Origin: Coptis chinensis
Lineage: Eukaryota > Streptophyta > Magnoliopsida > Ranunculales > Ranunculaceae
Direction: 5' to 3'
Assembly: GCA_015680905.1 (NCBI GenBank)
Contig: CM027378.1
Coordinates: 36,491,001 to 36,555,000 of the forward strand
Length of the DNA: 64,000 nt
The notes under the pieces are model-generated. The model was not told where the DNA came from and ran no database searches. It was given only the letters and a program-made list of their open reading frames with translations. Positions within the stretch are counted from its first letter, which is position 1. Each line of letters begins with the position of its first letter. Position numbers and translations under genes: made by a program. This document shows positions 24,551 to 37,601 of this stretch, in pieces.

Positions 24551-26265
24551 TAAAGACCCAAGGACCTGTTCTTGCAAACTGGAATTGCTCCAAGGGGAAA
24601 CCCCCCATGCTCATCCTTTCATATATTTCTTTTTCTTATGTTTTCTTCGTTTTTGTTTTTTGAAATTTCCTGCATTTTTGCTACTAATAAACATTCTGGT
24701 TTTGGTTGTACTGACAGGTTCCGAATGCTAGGACTTGGAAACTAGGCTACAACAACCACTAAGCTTACTGTGAAACATTTGGTCTGCTGTGCACGTTTCT
24801 TTTATTTGGTGGACTTGCGGGAAGCTTGCAGGTTCCAAATTTTAAATATTTTTTGCATGCTTCACATGTATGTAGTTATTATGTCGTAGTTAATGGACTA
24901 TATTTTGCGTATTAGGTTAGTAATAATATGCATGAATCATGTGAATACGCCTGTAAATATATATATGCGGTTAAGTGGTCATGAATTACATATGAATGTA
25001 TATATACATACAAATGGTACTGTTTTGCATATTAACACATGTTTAGCATATATATTACCTTATGAGTGGTTATTTACATGTTGGCATATATAACTTAGGA
25101 GTTATACATAGTAATTAGGGTGTGTTTTGGTATTTTGGCCATAACTTTGACTACGGTTCTCTGAATCACGCGTGTGAGCTCAATTTGAAAAGATCTCGAT
25201 GGCGCGCACGCTGTCGGTGGAGGTCATTTCGAGGTCAAAATCAACTGTTTTCCCCTCCAAAATCATCATTTTAAAAAATTGTGTTGTTTAATAAGTCGAT
25301 TTTGTCATGAAAGAGGAGAACATTCCAACGAGGGTTAAAATCTGAGTTGGGTAAGTAGTTTCTAAACCCTACGGGGTGAAGCTGCTCTCTATATGACACT
25401 TGCAATCGTAATGAGTATTGACGAAATCGACCTATTATGCAATACAAGAGTCGTATTTTAGTCTAGGTAAAATACGTTGCCTGTTTAGTTACGTTTTTGC
25501 TTATTAGTATATATACGCGTACGTATAATATTTTCACATGCTACTGTATCTAAATACATATGAGTAATTCAAATTTGCCTGTAACTGTAGGTATACGTTT
25601 ATGTAATATCTATTTACAAATTAGCGTACATATACGTATTATTGATGCATATTTGCCTATACGTATCGAGATATTTATTGATGATACAACCTTGCCTATT
25701 CGTATTACTATACGTATGAGTAGAGTATCTTTACATGCTACTATATCTAGTAATATATGAGTAGGTCGTATTTGCCTAATTGTACTTTCTCCCTTGAATA
25801 AATAAAAAAAAAATAAAAAAAAAACCCTTGCATAAATTTTAATTCCATAAATCTTAATCATATTCATATTCCAACGGTGTCTAAGAAACTTGAAAGATTG
25901 AGGTTACTTAATTAGAACCGTGCTTGCACAGAAAGCCTCCCTCATATCTCTCTTGTGACCTGGCTGTTGGTTTATGCACACGTATTTCTAGCTTCACTGC
26001 TACGTTAGCAGCAGCTTAAACCTACGTTGTTCAACTCTAATGCTTGAAGATAATCATAAAATTCAAGTAATAATAAGTTCCTTATGTCAATTAGATCTAA
26101 TTTTATGCTTGCATAAGATTAAGGTCTGGTTCTACTAAAGAAGTTGAACATACTTATCGTAGGAGAAAATACGATAAGCATTTGCGTAAGTTCTCACCTC
26201 CACAAAGTTCTTCATCTATTAATCCAAATCAACAAGATTCCTTGTCACCATTTCCGTCATTCATT
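24551..26265 (+). other. Long untranslated leader of A
   Basis: About 1.7 kb without a recognisable ORF. It contains diverged TATACGTAT/ATACGTA words around 25500-25740 and A-rich runs near 25800. Long leaders are common in the Athila/Tat group. Confidence 0.55.
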
Positions 26266-28093
26266 ATGGCTGACGAAAATCCAGCAGCTGAGAAGCCCCT
26301 TTCGGACTTCTATACAGCCTTACAGAAGGACCTTCTTCCTGCATCAAACTTGAGGACATTGTCGGTGATTTTCGAATTCGCCAAATGTTTTAGTTTGTTA
26401 CCTATGTATCATGGTTTGGATCATGAAAAACCGTACAATCATCTTCGTAGGCTTCAACAAGTAGCCACAACATTTCACCATCCAGCCGTCTCTAAGGAAC
26501 AACTCTTGCTTCGGCTGTTTCCATTCACTTTAACGGATAAAGCGTCAATTTGGCTAGCAGGACAACAGCCACAATCCATAGACACATGGAATAAACTTGT
26601 TCAAGCTTTCATGCTTCAATTTTACACTCTGAAGAAAACTACTGAAATGCTTCAGAAAATTCAATTCTTTCGTCAAAATCCTCATGAATCCTTTACGGAA
26701 GCATGGAGTCACTTTACTGATCTTCTTTTAGAATGTCCTCATCACCAACTAGACAAAGCTGTCCTTGTTCGTTCATTCTTTAATGGACTTTCTGATCATC
26801 AAAAAGAAACTCTTGATATAATGAACGGCGGTTGCTTCATGGACAAAGGAGCTACTGAAACATATACTTTTCTTGAAAAACAAGCGAAAAAATTAAAGTA
26901 CACATTGGGGTAACACTGATTCTTCTAGGTCATCTAAGGATAATGTTACAAAAGCTACATCTATTTTTGAGGTAAAACCCGATCTCGAGTTGAAAAAACT
27001 GATAGAAACCCTCACTAAAAAAGTAGATGCTCTTGTAGTTCAAGTAAACGATCAACTTCCACAACAGGCCATGAACGTTAACACTTCCCCATGTGTTCTA
27101 TGTCTTAGTCTAGACCATCCCGATGCTTATTGTCCCTTGTTACATGCTACCCCTACCCAAACATCGGAGGAGGCATGTGCATTCAACATTCCTAATGCAC
27201 CATGGAGACAACATCCAAATTTCGCTTGGCGCCCGAATAACCAACAAATGGCTCCTCCAGGTTTCGCCAATCCACCTGTTCGACCAATCAACACTTTTAT
27301 TCCATACCACCAAGGAAATAATCAGCAATACCAACAAAGTCAAAATAAATTTCAAAGTAATTCAAATGCTAACTATCAAAACAACCGCAGCCTTGTTCCA
27401 GCCAATCCAAATTCTGGCTATAATCAACAACTTCTCAGCAATAATCGTGAACTAGTAACTGTTGCACAACCTATGCCTCTTGCTACTGATAGGACAAGCG
27501 AGACATTCTTCGCTTACATGAACCAACAATCACAAATCCTAACGTCTATCCAACAATCACTTCAACAATTAGTGCAAGACAAAAGCCAAAAAGGCGTGTT
27601 TCCTGGCCAAGCAGTTCCGAACCCTAAGCTAGCAAACATTGCCTTTGAACTCACTAATACACCTGGTACAAGTGCTCCAACCCAAGGTGAGGTGAATGCA
27701 ATCACTACTCTTTGATCTGGAAAAACCGTTGACAATCAAATCCGTATGCTAGATGATCAAACAAAAGATACCGGAGGTTCCAAGGAATCTGTTTCAGATA
27801 ATGAACCTACGATGGAAACACCAAGTTCAACAACGTCACAATCTAAAAAATTGGGAAACGAAAAAGTGGACCCTTATGCCAAATTCCGCCCTAAGGCACC
27901 ATTTCCTGCCTGTTTGGCAAAGAATAAACCGGATGAAAACTTTGATGAAATTAGGGAAACCTTTAAGAATTTGACAATAAACTTACCCTTTCTCGATGCC
28001 CTAAAGCAATTACCAAAACATGCAAATTTTTTGAAAGACATGTGCACCACAAAAAGAAGAACAAATGTGCCTCAACCGGGCTTTCCTTCTTGA
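26266..28093 (+). pseudogene. Gag of retrotransposon A, broken
   Basis: Structural protein that packages the element's RNA. The start MADENPAAEKPLSDFY at 26266 matches MAEERESPLSDFYKAL of element B. The retrotransposon gag domain follows (LPMYHGLDHEKPYNH, RLFPFTLTDKASIWLAG, then HESFTEAWSHF and LDIMNGG). A frameshift near 26905-26915 shifts to the frame of TLTKKVDALVVQ. A zinc knuckle CVLCLSLDHPDAYC (C-x2-C-x4-H-x4-C) and an Asn/Gln-rich linker follow. TGA at 27713-27715 lies where B has Arg (TTLRSG), consistent with CGA to TGA decay. The tail to 28093 leads into protease. Confidence 0.88.
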
Positions 28094-28624
28094 GCAGGTT
28101 TCCGTCTATCAATTGAATACAATGGTATAGTAAAATACAAGGACCCGATAGACCCAACAGTTCCATGCACATTAGGTGATAAGTATACGGCTACGGCATT
28201 ACTAGACCTAGGAGCTAGTGTGAACTTACTTCCTTATTACTTATTCAAACAACTAGGTCTACATGAGCTTAAACCTACCACGATGACTTTACAATTAGCC
28301 GATCGATCCATTAAGCATTCGAAAGGTATTGTGGAAAATGTCCTTGTAAAAGTCCAAGATTTCTTTTATCCCGTAGATTTTGTCATTTTGGATACAAAAG
28401 TTGCCTGTGACTCCATTCCTATCATATTAAGGCGTCCATTCCTCACAACTGCTAATGCGCTCATAAACTGTAGGGATGGGTCCATGACCATGTCCTTCGA
28501 AAATCTTTCGATCGAGGTTAATGTGTTCAAGTTGATGAAACAAATTCCAGAGAATGATATTGATAGTGAGATTAACATGATTAACACCCTCGTACAAGAA
28601 TATTTCACAAACTCTTTTCCTTAA
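28094..28624 (+). pseudogene. Aspartic protease domain of A
   Basis: Same frame as the 3' gag piece after a TGA at 28091-28093. The active-site loop reads LLDLGASVNLLP. The DLG form instead of DTG/DSG is, as I recall it, normal for Athila-type proteases. The flap region (TLQLADRSIKH) and PIILRRPFLTTANA follow. A TAA at 28622-28624 separates it from the RT. In an intact element it would cleave the Gag-Pol polyprotein. Confidence 0.85.
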
Positions 28625-30601
28625 GATGAAGTACACCAATTCCATTCTTTTGGCGGTTCTGAATTTGATGTTGATGATTATTTAAAGGAGGTACATGAGT
28701 TTTTAGAATCAATACCACCAATTGACTCTACTATCGTCCTATCAAGCGACTTGGATGCACATAAATCTATTTTCTCTGTGGAAGACGACTTTCCTCAAGA
28801 ATCTTTAATACCCACTCCTCCCACCCCTGACTTAAAGCCTATTCCTTCGGACTTAAAATACGTACAATTAGATCCAAATGGTAGTCACCCAATTATCATA
28901 TCATCACAATTGATTGCCGATCAGGAATCACGTTTAATTAAGGTCATTCAAGAACACCGTTATGTTATTGGATGGTCTCTCGATGACATTAAAGACATTG
29001 ACCCTAATGTGTGCACCCATCACATACATCTTGAAGAAAATGTCAAGACATCACGGGAACCGCAACGTCGTCTAAATCCAACCATGAAGGATGTGGCACG
29101 GGAAGAAATTTTAAGGTTACTTGATGTAGGTATTATTTACCCCATCTCAGATAGTGTTTGGGTAAGTCCAGTCCATGTTGTTCCCAAGAAGTCTGGAATT
29201 ACAGTTGTGCGAAATGATAAAGATGAATACATATCCGCTCGCATTCCAATGAAGTGGCGAATATGCATTGACTATCAAAAACTTAATGCAGTCACTCATA
29301 AGGATCATTTTCCACTCCCCTTCATTGACCAGATGCTTGAACGGTTAGCGGGTCATGCATTTTACTATTTTCTTGATGGCTATTCAGGATATTTTCAAAT
29401 CATCATAGATCCTGCTGACCAAGAAAAAACAACGTTCACCTACCCTTTTGGTACTTTTGCATATAAACGAATGCCATTTGGCCTTTGAATTGCACCCGGT
29501 ACATTCCAACGCTGTATGCTTCATATCTTCAGTGATATGGTTGAACGTTTTATGGAAGTCTTCATGGACGATTTCTCATTATATGGTAATTCTTTTGATA
29601 ACTATTTATCAAATCTTGAAAAGGTTTTAGTACGTTGTGAAGAGAAAAATCTCGTTCTTAATTGGGAAAAATGGCATTTTATGGTTACAAAAGGAAGAGT
29701 ACTAGGTCATATTGTTTCGAAGGATGGAATCGAAGTCGATAAAGCAAAGATTGAAAAAATTGCTTCCTTGCCTATACCAACTTCAGTTCGCGAAATACGT
29801 GCATTTTTAGGACACGCAGGGTTCTATAGGAGATTTATTCAAGATTTCTCAAAGGTTGCCCGACCTTTAACAAATCTCTTACTTAAAGATGTCATATTTG
29901 ACTTCACCTTCGATTGCAAACAAGCTTTTGAGACCTTAAAGTCCGCCCTAACTATAGCTCCGATAATTCAACCACCTGATTGGTCTAAACCTTTTGAATT
30001 AATGTGTGACGCGAGTGACTACGCTATTGGAACTGTCTTAGGCCAATGCTGAGAGAACAAGCCAATTGTCATTTACTATGCTAGTAAAACTTTTAATGAC
30101 GCTCAACGTAACTATACCACCACTGAAAAAGAATTTCTAGCAGTTGTATATGCCCTAGATAAGTTTCGTCCTTACCTAGTTGGTTCTTCCACAATAGTCT
30201 ACACTGACCATGCGGCGCTGCGTTATCTATTAGCAAAGAAAGATGCCAAACAGTGGTTGATCCGATGGATCCTCCTTTTGCAAGAGTTTACTCTAGAAAT
30301 TAGAGATAAAAAAGGTTGCGAGAACGTGGTAGCAGACCATTTATCAATACTCGTTAATGATGTCGATAATGAGGCCGAACCAATCTGTGATTCATTTCCA
30401 GATGAACATTTGTACTATGTTTTTTCATCTATTTGGTATGCTGATATAGTAAACTACCTAGTTACCGAGGAGGTCCCTTCATCTTGGACTCGAACGGACC
30501 AGAAGAAGTTCTTATCCACTGTGAAATTTTATTTTTGGGATGATCCCGACCTCTTCAAGTATTCTTCCGACCAACTGATACGCCGTTGCATTCCCGACTA
30601 A
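28625..30601 (+). pseudogene. Reverse transcriptase and RNase H of A
   Basis: One frame throughout. RT fingers and palm: WRICIDYQKLNAVT, HFPLPFIDQMLERLAG, FLDGYSGYFQI, FTYPFGTFAYKRMPFGL, and the catalytic FMDD box (FMDDFSLYG, about 29558-29590). Thumb and connection: LGHAGFYRRFIQDFSK. RNase H: ELMCDASDYAIGTVLGQ, then [16 protein letters not shown] and [15 protein letters not shown] codons at 29486-29488 (after MPFGL) and 30050-30052 (after VLGQC) and TAA at 30599-30601 interrupt it. The motifs identify a Ty3/gypsy Athila/Tat-type polymerase. Confidence 0.92.
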
Positions 30602-31721
30602 GAACATAATGACGTATTATCCTTTTGCCATGAACAATCTTGTGGTGGTCATTTTAGTGGTAAGAAAACTGTAGCCAAAGTCCTACAATATGGATTTTAT
30701 TGACCAACGCTGTTTAAAGATGCACACGAGCATTGTAAAACATGCAACCGCTGCCAGCAGCTAGGACGCATTACTCAACGCAATATGATGCCCTTAAATC
30801 CAATTTTATTGTAGAAATTTTTGATGTATGGGGCATCGACTTTATGGGTCCTTTTCCAAATAGTCATGGCTTCCTATACATACTAGTAGTTGTTGACTAC
30901 GTGTCAAAATGGATTGAGGCATTGGCATGTCGTGTGAATGATCATAAAACGGTCGTTTTTTTTCGTAAAGGAACATATTTTCTCTCAATTTGGCGTTCCC
31001 AAAGCTATATTAGTGATGGGGGAAAACATTTCTGTAATAAAATTTTGAATCATTAGTAAAGAAATATAGAGTTACTCACAAAGTGGCAACTTCGTATCAT
31101 CCTCAGACCAGTGGCCAAGTAGAAGTCTCTAATAGAGAGATTAAATCAATTTTAGAAAAGACAGTTAATCCATCTAGAAAAGACTGGTCTCTTCGATTAT
31201 TTGGTGCCTTGTGGGAATATAGAACAGCTTTTAAGACACCTATAGGCATGTCCCCTTACCGCCTCATTTTTGGTAAACCTTGTCGTCTTCCAGTTGAACT
31301 CAAGCATCGTGCTCTATGGGCCATCAAAAGCCTAAATTATAATACCGATGTGGCAGGCGAGAAGCGAAAATTGCAGTGAAATGAGCTTGAGGAGATTCGG
31401 AGCTATGCCTATGATCTCTCGAAATCCTATAAAGCCAACATGAAAAGAGTGCATGACAAGCACATATTAAGAAAAGAATTCAAAATTGGTCAAAAAGTTT
31501 TGTTGTACAACTCGAGATTACACATTTTTCCAGGAAAACTAAAAACTCAATGGTCTGGTCCTTTCACTGTCTCTGCTGTCACCCTTTATGGGGCTATCTC
31601 TTTGAAAAATGTAAACGATGACAGCAAATTTCAAGTAAATGGCCAACGCCTTAAACATTATTGTAATGATGCAAGGTTTATGGGTGGATTAATCTTTATT
31701 ACTATTGATATTAGTTGTTAA
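30602..31721 (+). pseudogene. Integrase of A, broken
   Basis: Starts with an HHCC zinc-binding region (HEQSCGGHFSGKKT, then [12 protein letters not shown]). The catalytic core reads [17 protein letters not shown] and [14 protein letters not shown], then ISDGGKHFC, then [16 protein letters not shown] with the Glu of the DD35E triad. The C-terminal part includes [14 protein letters not shown] sequence and ends NGQRLKHYC. At least two frameshifts (near 30740 and 31050) and stops break it. The sequence runs into a probable solo LTR at about 31716. Confidence 0.9.
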
Positions 31722-31813
31722 TATAATATTAATTTATTTGGAGTGTTAGCATCTTAGGTATATATATATATATATTATTTTTTAATAAAGTGTTAGTATA
31801 GAAAAAGGGTTTT

Positions 31814-31862
<49 letters not shown>

Positions 31863-34018
31863 TTAATAAAGTGTTAGTATAGAAAAAGGGTTTTTTTTTA
31901 AGTAGAAAGAAGGGAGGGCTTATTTGCTTAAGTTGGAATAAAGGGAGGGCTTTATAATAAATATGTTATTTGCTTAAGAGTTTTAGTAGATAAACATAAA
32001 ACCTTTTACAGAAACAGAGTTTTTTAAGTTTTAAAAGAAAGCATATTCAATATTCAAAGAAAGCTTGCGTTTTCAAACAAAATTTAGAGGGGTTTTGTTT
32101 AGAAATGATTGAATTGAGTGCTCTAGGTGATTAGGGTGGTTTTGGTATTGATTTGGGTGACGAATTTAAAGCTTTTAAGTGGTAAGTTTGCTGATTTTTC
32201 GTCCTCTTTTTTTTTTTTTTTTAACATCTAGAATCGTATTTTGAGTAGAATTTATGATTTAAATACTACCCTATCATTATGCTATGAGAACCATACTATA
32301 TTCTTTAGTTTTTAAGTGTTTAGACATGATTTTTCATGGGTTTTTGTTAGGTATTTGTAGAAACACGATTTGAAGCTGAGTAGTTGTAATTTTCATTGTG
32401 TTAGTTGATTATATTGAATGGAGGATATGAACAAGAATGATGGAGTGTGTATTCGATTGTCGTCGATGAATTTTAAATCATGTTGAGTGTAGTAGTGTTT
32501 GGTATTACGGTTAGAAACTAGAGAATTCTTGTAAGTTTTAGAGTATGACTTAATGATTAATATAAGTTACCAATATTTATTTTCAGTGGTTTGGAATGGA
32601 AGAGAACTAGTGGTTCTTGAAGTTAACCGAGGCTTGGGTTTCGGTTGCGAGTAGAAGGTAGGTAGATATTACTTCTCTTAGTCATTTATGAAAAATATAT
32701 ATTGTATGATATTTTGATGTGATGCGTGTGATTGTTTGGCTGTGTTGTAGAATGATTGGTTATATATGGTATTGGTTTTAGAGATGGAAGTTAGTTGATA
32801 GTGTAACTTGCTATATTTTTGAGTTAACAGTTATGATTACAGGATTGAAGAATGGTAAGTATTGATTAAGGGTGTAAGTAATTTAAAATAGCCGCGGGCT
32901 TGTCTTTTAATAGGCCGTGGGCCATTGTCGTTTAAATAGGTCGTGGGCCATTGTCATTTAAATTAGCCGCGGGCTTGTCTTTTAAATTGGCTGCGGGCTT
33001 TGTCATTTAAATTATCCGCGGGCTTGTCGTTTTAATAGGCCGCGGGCCATTGTCGTTTAAATTGGCCGCGGGCTATTGTCATTTAAATTGGCCGCGGGCT
33101 TTGTCATTTAAATTAGCTGCGGGCTTATCGTTTAAATAGGTCGCGGGCCATAGTTTATTCTAAATACTTGTATATCGATACTCTGGGATGTTTGGAAGAG
33201 GGTTGGTTGCGATTCCTTATATATAATTCTTTGTATTCGTCCGGCAACAAAGAATTATATTGGATGGTTAAGGAATACATCTCTTAGCGGTTATGGGGTT
33301 TCTAATAGATGAAAACATTCTTAACGTAATCCGGGAAATCCCACATACTTTTCTGGGCATCCATTTATCTCTGTAGATTAATTAGAATGTGGTTTGATTT
33401 GTGGAATGTACTCAGGTTGTGGTAGATATTGCTATGAAGGTTAAATTGGTTATTTAAATGTTTAAGCTTATACCAGAATATTATATATATGCGTGAAATG
33501 TTTTTATGATGATTAATAGTAGTTGTATCTTCCTACTAAACTTTTGTTCACCCCCTTATCTCCCTTTTTCAGATATAATTGTCGAAGAAGTCAGTACGAG
33601 TTTAGTGGAGTATGTAGAGCAGCACGAGGAGTAGAAGCTTTGGAGTGAAGCTGTTTATAGTTAACCTTTTATTTCCCTATATGTATATGTTGTAGTGTAG
33701 TCAATACTTTATCTTTTGGAAGGTGTTGTGTATATGTTTTGATGGGGTTGTATATATTTAGGTTGCGTTGTATATAGATATGTTTTGGTTTTCAAACTAT
33801 GTAAAGTTATATAACTTGGAAAGGTTGATATATGCATATTAGGTTATTTTGATTTTTTTCAGGTTACGACAGGTTTAGGTATATGATATGTTGAATATAC
33901 AAAGGAAACTCTGCCGGATTTTTTGTAGAAAAAAAATATATGATGGTTTATTTAAATTTTAATGTTGAAAGTAATCTTATTAACGCCTCGTAATCTTTAT
34001 TGATTTTGGGGTGTTACA
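31716..34018 (-). mobile_element. Probable solo LTR of another retrotransposon
   Basis: On the minus strand it begins TGTAACACCCCAAAATCAAT (34018), a start typical of several plant gypsy LTRs, and ends ATATTAACA near 31716. No coding sequence lies between. It contains TA microsatellites, a ~60-bp duplication (AATAAAGTGTTAGTATAGAA at about 31783 and 31863) and an 11-unit minisatellite. No matching 5-bp target duplication was found, so the left limit is uncertain. Confidence 0.5.
32890..33165. repeat. GC-rich minisatellite, 11 units of 23-26 bp
   Basis: The unit is close to GGCCGCGGGCTTTGTCATTTAAAT. Units alternate between GGGCTTGTC, GGGCTTTGTC and GGGCCATTGTC variants. The CCGCGG core sits every ~25 bp, and the sequence is not like its AT-rich surroundings. 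Confidence 0.9.
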
Positions 34019-35390
34019 ATTATCATGAGTTGCGTTCTCCAGATGTCAAAAAGACTCTTCTCAAAGATCCAGTCTACAAAGACTAAAGATTCGCTGGTGT
34101 ATTTCTTTCCAGGTGTTTAAAACAAGGAAAGTACACCATTAGGGTAGCCGGGCCCTCTTCTATTTTCTTCTCTCAAATCTCTTAGAGTGTGTGGTTGCAA
34201 GCGCTGGAACCTTAGTCCACAAAAACTCTATTTCAGAACTGAGTATAAATGTCTTCTGTTCATCGAGCAAACGTGCCTTCTGGTAAATAATGGGTACCAA
34301 AAATTTCCCAGCCTTCCTTCTCTTCCTTTTGCTATTCTCTTCCTCGCGAACTCCAGCTCATCATTTGGTGTAAATCTCACCTATCTCGAATAGGTAATGG
34401 TCGTAGTACTTTTGCTCGAAAGCGACGTGCGCGAAGGATGGGGTGGTGTATGAATTGTCAAACACCTTTCTGTCTAGGTCTTGATTTACTATCCCATATA
34501 AGCCGGTATAAGGTATATTATTGTCTGACACCAACTCAGCAGGATAAACTTCGTCGTCGTCCCGTTGCTCCCACAGGTTGGGATTCGTTTTGAGGATCTG
34601 ACGTTAAAAGACTCACATTCGTCTTAAGGATCTGACGTTAAAAGACTCCACATGTATATACTCGTGTCTTTTATTTTCACATTTGCATTGTGCGCAAAGA
34701 GAGTCGTGATGAACAACATCGGATAGTCCCACGTTTGCACAGGCAATGGATTTCACCAGGCCAACCCCGAATAGTTTTCTATTTGATGACAGTTCGGGGC
34801 AGTTTGAGGCTATACCATATGTACTAAGGGTAATATTATTATTAGACCATTGCACATTGGTCAGGGATGGTACCGTCCTAAACCCTAGGCCCCCAAAACA
34901 TAAAGGTTAAGCCAGCCCGGGCTGGATTGGGTTGGGTTAAGAGCCGACATAACAATTTGCCTGATTTTACTATAATGATTTTCTTCTTGTAGTCCGGTGT
35001 TGTTGTCACGTTCTTTTGTATAATGACACATACATCTTCCCTTGTACATTGCCACGTTCATCTCCACTTGTACATTTGTATAAATAAAAATAAAAATAAA
35101 AATAAAAATAAAAAGGGAGAGAGCTTGAAGGTGCCTTCTTCATATTCCATTGGACGACATTTTTAATGCTGATCATTTTAGCATTCGATTCGTTTAATTT
35201 GGAATTGAAACGAATCGAAATTCCGCGTTTGAAATTTCGGGACATAAGGGAAATTTCCTGAATTCATTTGGGCTTGGACCAAAAATTAGAACCGACCCAA
35301 ATCACGTGTCTGGTCACAAAACCCAAATATTATCTCCATCAAAATTATTACAAGGCACAAACGGTCAGATATCCAAAACGGTCAGATTTT
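34019..35390. other. Unexplained part of element A, no gene
   Basis: No protein family was recognised. The phrase AGGATCTGACGTTAAAAGACT is repeated at about 34593 and 34628, and an AAATAA microsatellite lies at 35078-35113. It may be a further old insertion between integrase and ORFx, but no termini were found. Confidence 0.4.
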
Positions 35391-35393
35391 TGC

Positions 35394-35601
35394 CTATAAA
35401 TTCCGACACTCCTCATCACCCTTCACTCACCTCATTCTCTCACTATCCAAAGCTTAATCTTCACATATTATCTTCAAAACAATGGATCCGATCAAGCGAT
35501 TGGAAAAGGAGCAACGCGAATGGGCTGTCACAGTATTCGTGATAACAGTATTTGTCATTGTTCTACTGTCAATCATGCATAACTCCATCCGGAATATCTA
35601 G
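35394..35601 (+). CDS. Candidate 39-aa membrane microprotein with own TATA box
   Basis: A TATA box (CTATAAATT, 35394-35402) lies 80-90 bp before ATG 35482. The ORF ends at TAG 35599-35601. The product is MDPIKRLEKEQREW followed by a hydrophobic stretch (about residues 15-32, VTVFVITVFVIVLLSIM) and a short basic tail. It has the shape of a single-pass membrane peptide. No similar ORF was found in B or C, and I know of no family. It may be chance or a captured gene piece. Confidence 0.35.
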
Positions 35602-36173
35602 ATCTATGTAACCTCAATATCTCTTTCCCTTTGTCGTTTTGTATATTACTATGGTGTGTTAAATAATTCTCAACCATTTGTACGGGTTACGTATTAAATG
35701 GAGGAGCATCCTATTTAATAAATTGTGTATATTAGTTGTATTTTTACCTTATCATAAACATAAAATAGTTATCAAAACCATAACAAATAAGAAAAATCAA
35801 TAACGCAATAAAATAAATCAAACTCAACTTATTGTTTTCAGAGAAGATCACGCACGCTACACGGTACGCCTAACACTTGTCACGCACACAACTCAATTAT
35901 TCTATCCATCTTCTATTATTGAGGTATGATCATAAATTTTGAAATTACATGTAGGTCTAACTGCCCTGTGAAACTTTCCTCCTTATTTTCTATCATTTTA
36001 AGACCTCATTAATTGTTTTTGGACACCTGACATGAAAAGACATACTATGGATACCCATAGTTGTTGTACATAATTAGGGATACCAACATCACATGTTTCA
36101 CTTGTGTTTTCACCTATTAAGTCGAGATCTAGATGCACTTGACATCCTGATTCGTACCAGATCCTATATTTGC

Positions 36174-36180
36174 TATAAAT
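36174..36180 (+). promoter_or_regulatory. TATA box upstream of ORFx in A
   Basis: TATAAAT at 36174-36180, 66-72 bp before the ORFx ATG at 36246. The C/T-rich stretch between them contains no ATG. Suggests an internal promoter. Confidence 0.45.
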
Positions 36181-36245
36181 CTCTTCCTTTCAGCCATTCT
36201 CATTTCACGGTTTCTACACTATCCTTCCATCAATTATCCTTCCAA

Positions 36246-37328
36246 ATGGATCAACCAAGAAAGATAGTACCTGAGAAGAACTACCTGAAATTTTTTGATG
36301 ATGGCTGATTTTCTCCTTTTTATGACACAGAAATTGTACGTCGAGGATGGATGCCTCTTCTATATCATGCGTATGACCTATTCCAGAGATTTGGTCTTGA
36401 TGTTCTACCAATTTAGCGGACCTGAAAATGGAAAATTCTGTTTCCATGCCTATGGACAACGATTTGAATTAACTAAGGAAATTATCTCCGACATACTTCA
36501 AATTCCAATGAATGACTCGGGTTCGATCTTTCAGAGTCCCCATTTAATTCCGTCAAAAAGTTACTACGGGCCACCGTATCTCATGGCGAAGTCAGAAATA
36601 AAAATCACGTTGTTCTTCAACGCTCTTTGAAACAGAATCAACGAGCTATGTTCCACTGGTTGGGACACAATGTGGTGGGTACGTCACACCAATCTGAAGT
36701 CACCAAGCCTCAACTACACCTACTTTGGATTATGCAGAATCAAAGAGATGATTTTTGTATAATCCAACACCTCTGGAACGCAATCACCAGAAGAACAAAA
36801 AGGTTAGCACCTCTGCCTACTTTAGTCACGAAAAGTATGATGCGTTGGGGTTATCCAACAGTTTCTCCAGAAATACCTCTTCAAAGAGCATTTGTTACTA
36901 TACTTAACAAAGACTATGCCGGTGGTTCTTGGATGCTAGATACTTTGCCAGATGAAATGGACGACCAAAACTCAAACTCTGCATATTTCTTTGATGAAAA
37001 TGCCATGCAGAACATTTTTAATCCCATGGAAGGTATTCAATTTTTTCATCAAGGAATGAGGGAACTACACGCACGTCAGGAAATCATCATCAAAAGTCTT
37101 ATGGATTTCCAAGAACGTCAACCGATGCATGATGTTGATCAAGAGGCAATATTGGAAACTCACTCTCAGTCATTAGAAAATCACACTCTTCTAATAGAGA
37201 ATCAAACTACGATCTCTGGCAACCAGGGGACCCTTCAAATCCAGCTTAGCCAACAAATTGATGAACTGAACAGTGTTGTCCACGATCTGCATTCCTATCA
37301 CCATCCTTATCATCATTCTGAACCATGA
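36246..37328 (+). pseudogene. ORFx of A (first envelope-position ORF), broken
   Basis: The start MDQPRKIVPEKNYLKFFDDG is followed by TGA (36306-36308) where B has Arg, then FSPFYDTEIVRRGWMPLL. A frameshift near 36415 continues as CFHAYGQRFELTKEIISDI, and another near 36630 as KQNQRAMFHWLGHNVVG. It aligns along its length with 45859-47018 of B (PFYGDEIIKRGW, QWIGKNVIG, LLNMIRGVGKSIAPFP). The C-terminal ~80 residues are rich in Gln/Glu/Leu heptads (LETHSQSLENHTLLIENQ), probably a coiled coil. No transmembrane segment stands out, so it is not obviously an envelope protein. Function unknown. Confidence 0.7.
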
Positions 37329-37601
37329 TATTAAAAAAAAAAATGGGGGTTCTGTTTTTACAAAACTCAACTTTCCCCAAAATAAATAAAATAAAATTGT
37401 TGTTATCTTTGTGTCTTCTTTTGTAAGAAATGCCTACTAGGATTGTCATATTTCAAGTTGTGATAATAACAATTTTAACGTGTTCTTTTAAACTTGATTA
37501 CAGGAGGTTTTATCTTCTTGCATACTCATTCCTCCATCCAGTCAAATTTTCTTAGACATATTTCTTCTCATATCTTTCCCCATCACTCCACTCCATCAAA
37601 C

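Noticed and set aside
24893..25760. Short ORFs in the leader of A
   Set aside because: They come from AT-rich TATACGTAT-like repeats between PBS and gag, with no domain and no counterpart in B.
32890..33165. Possible CRISPR-like or regulatory array
   Set aside because: The repeats are head-to-tail with no unique spacers, inside LTR-like DNA.
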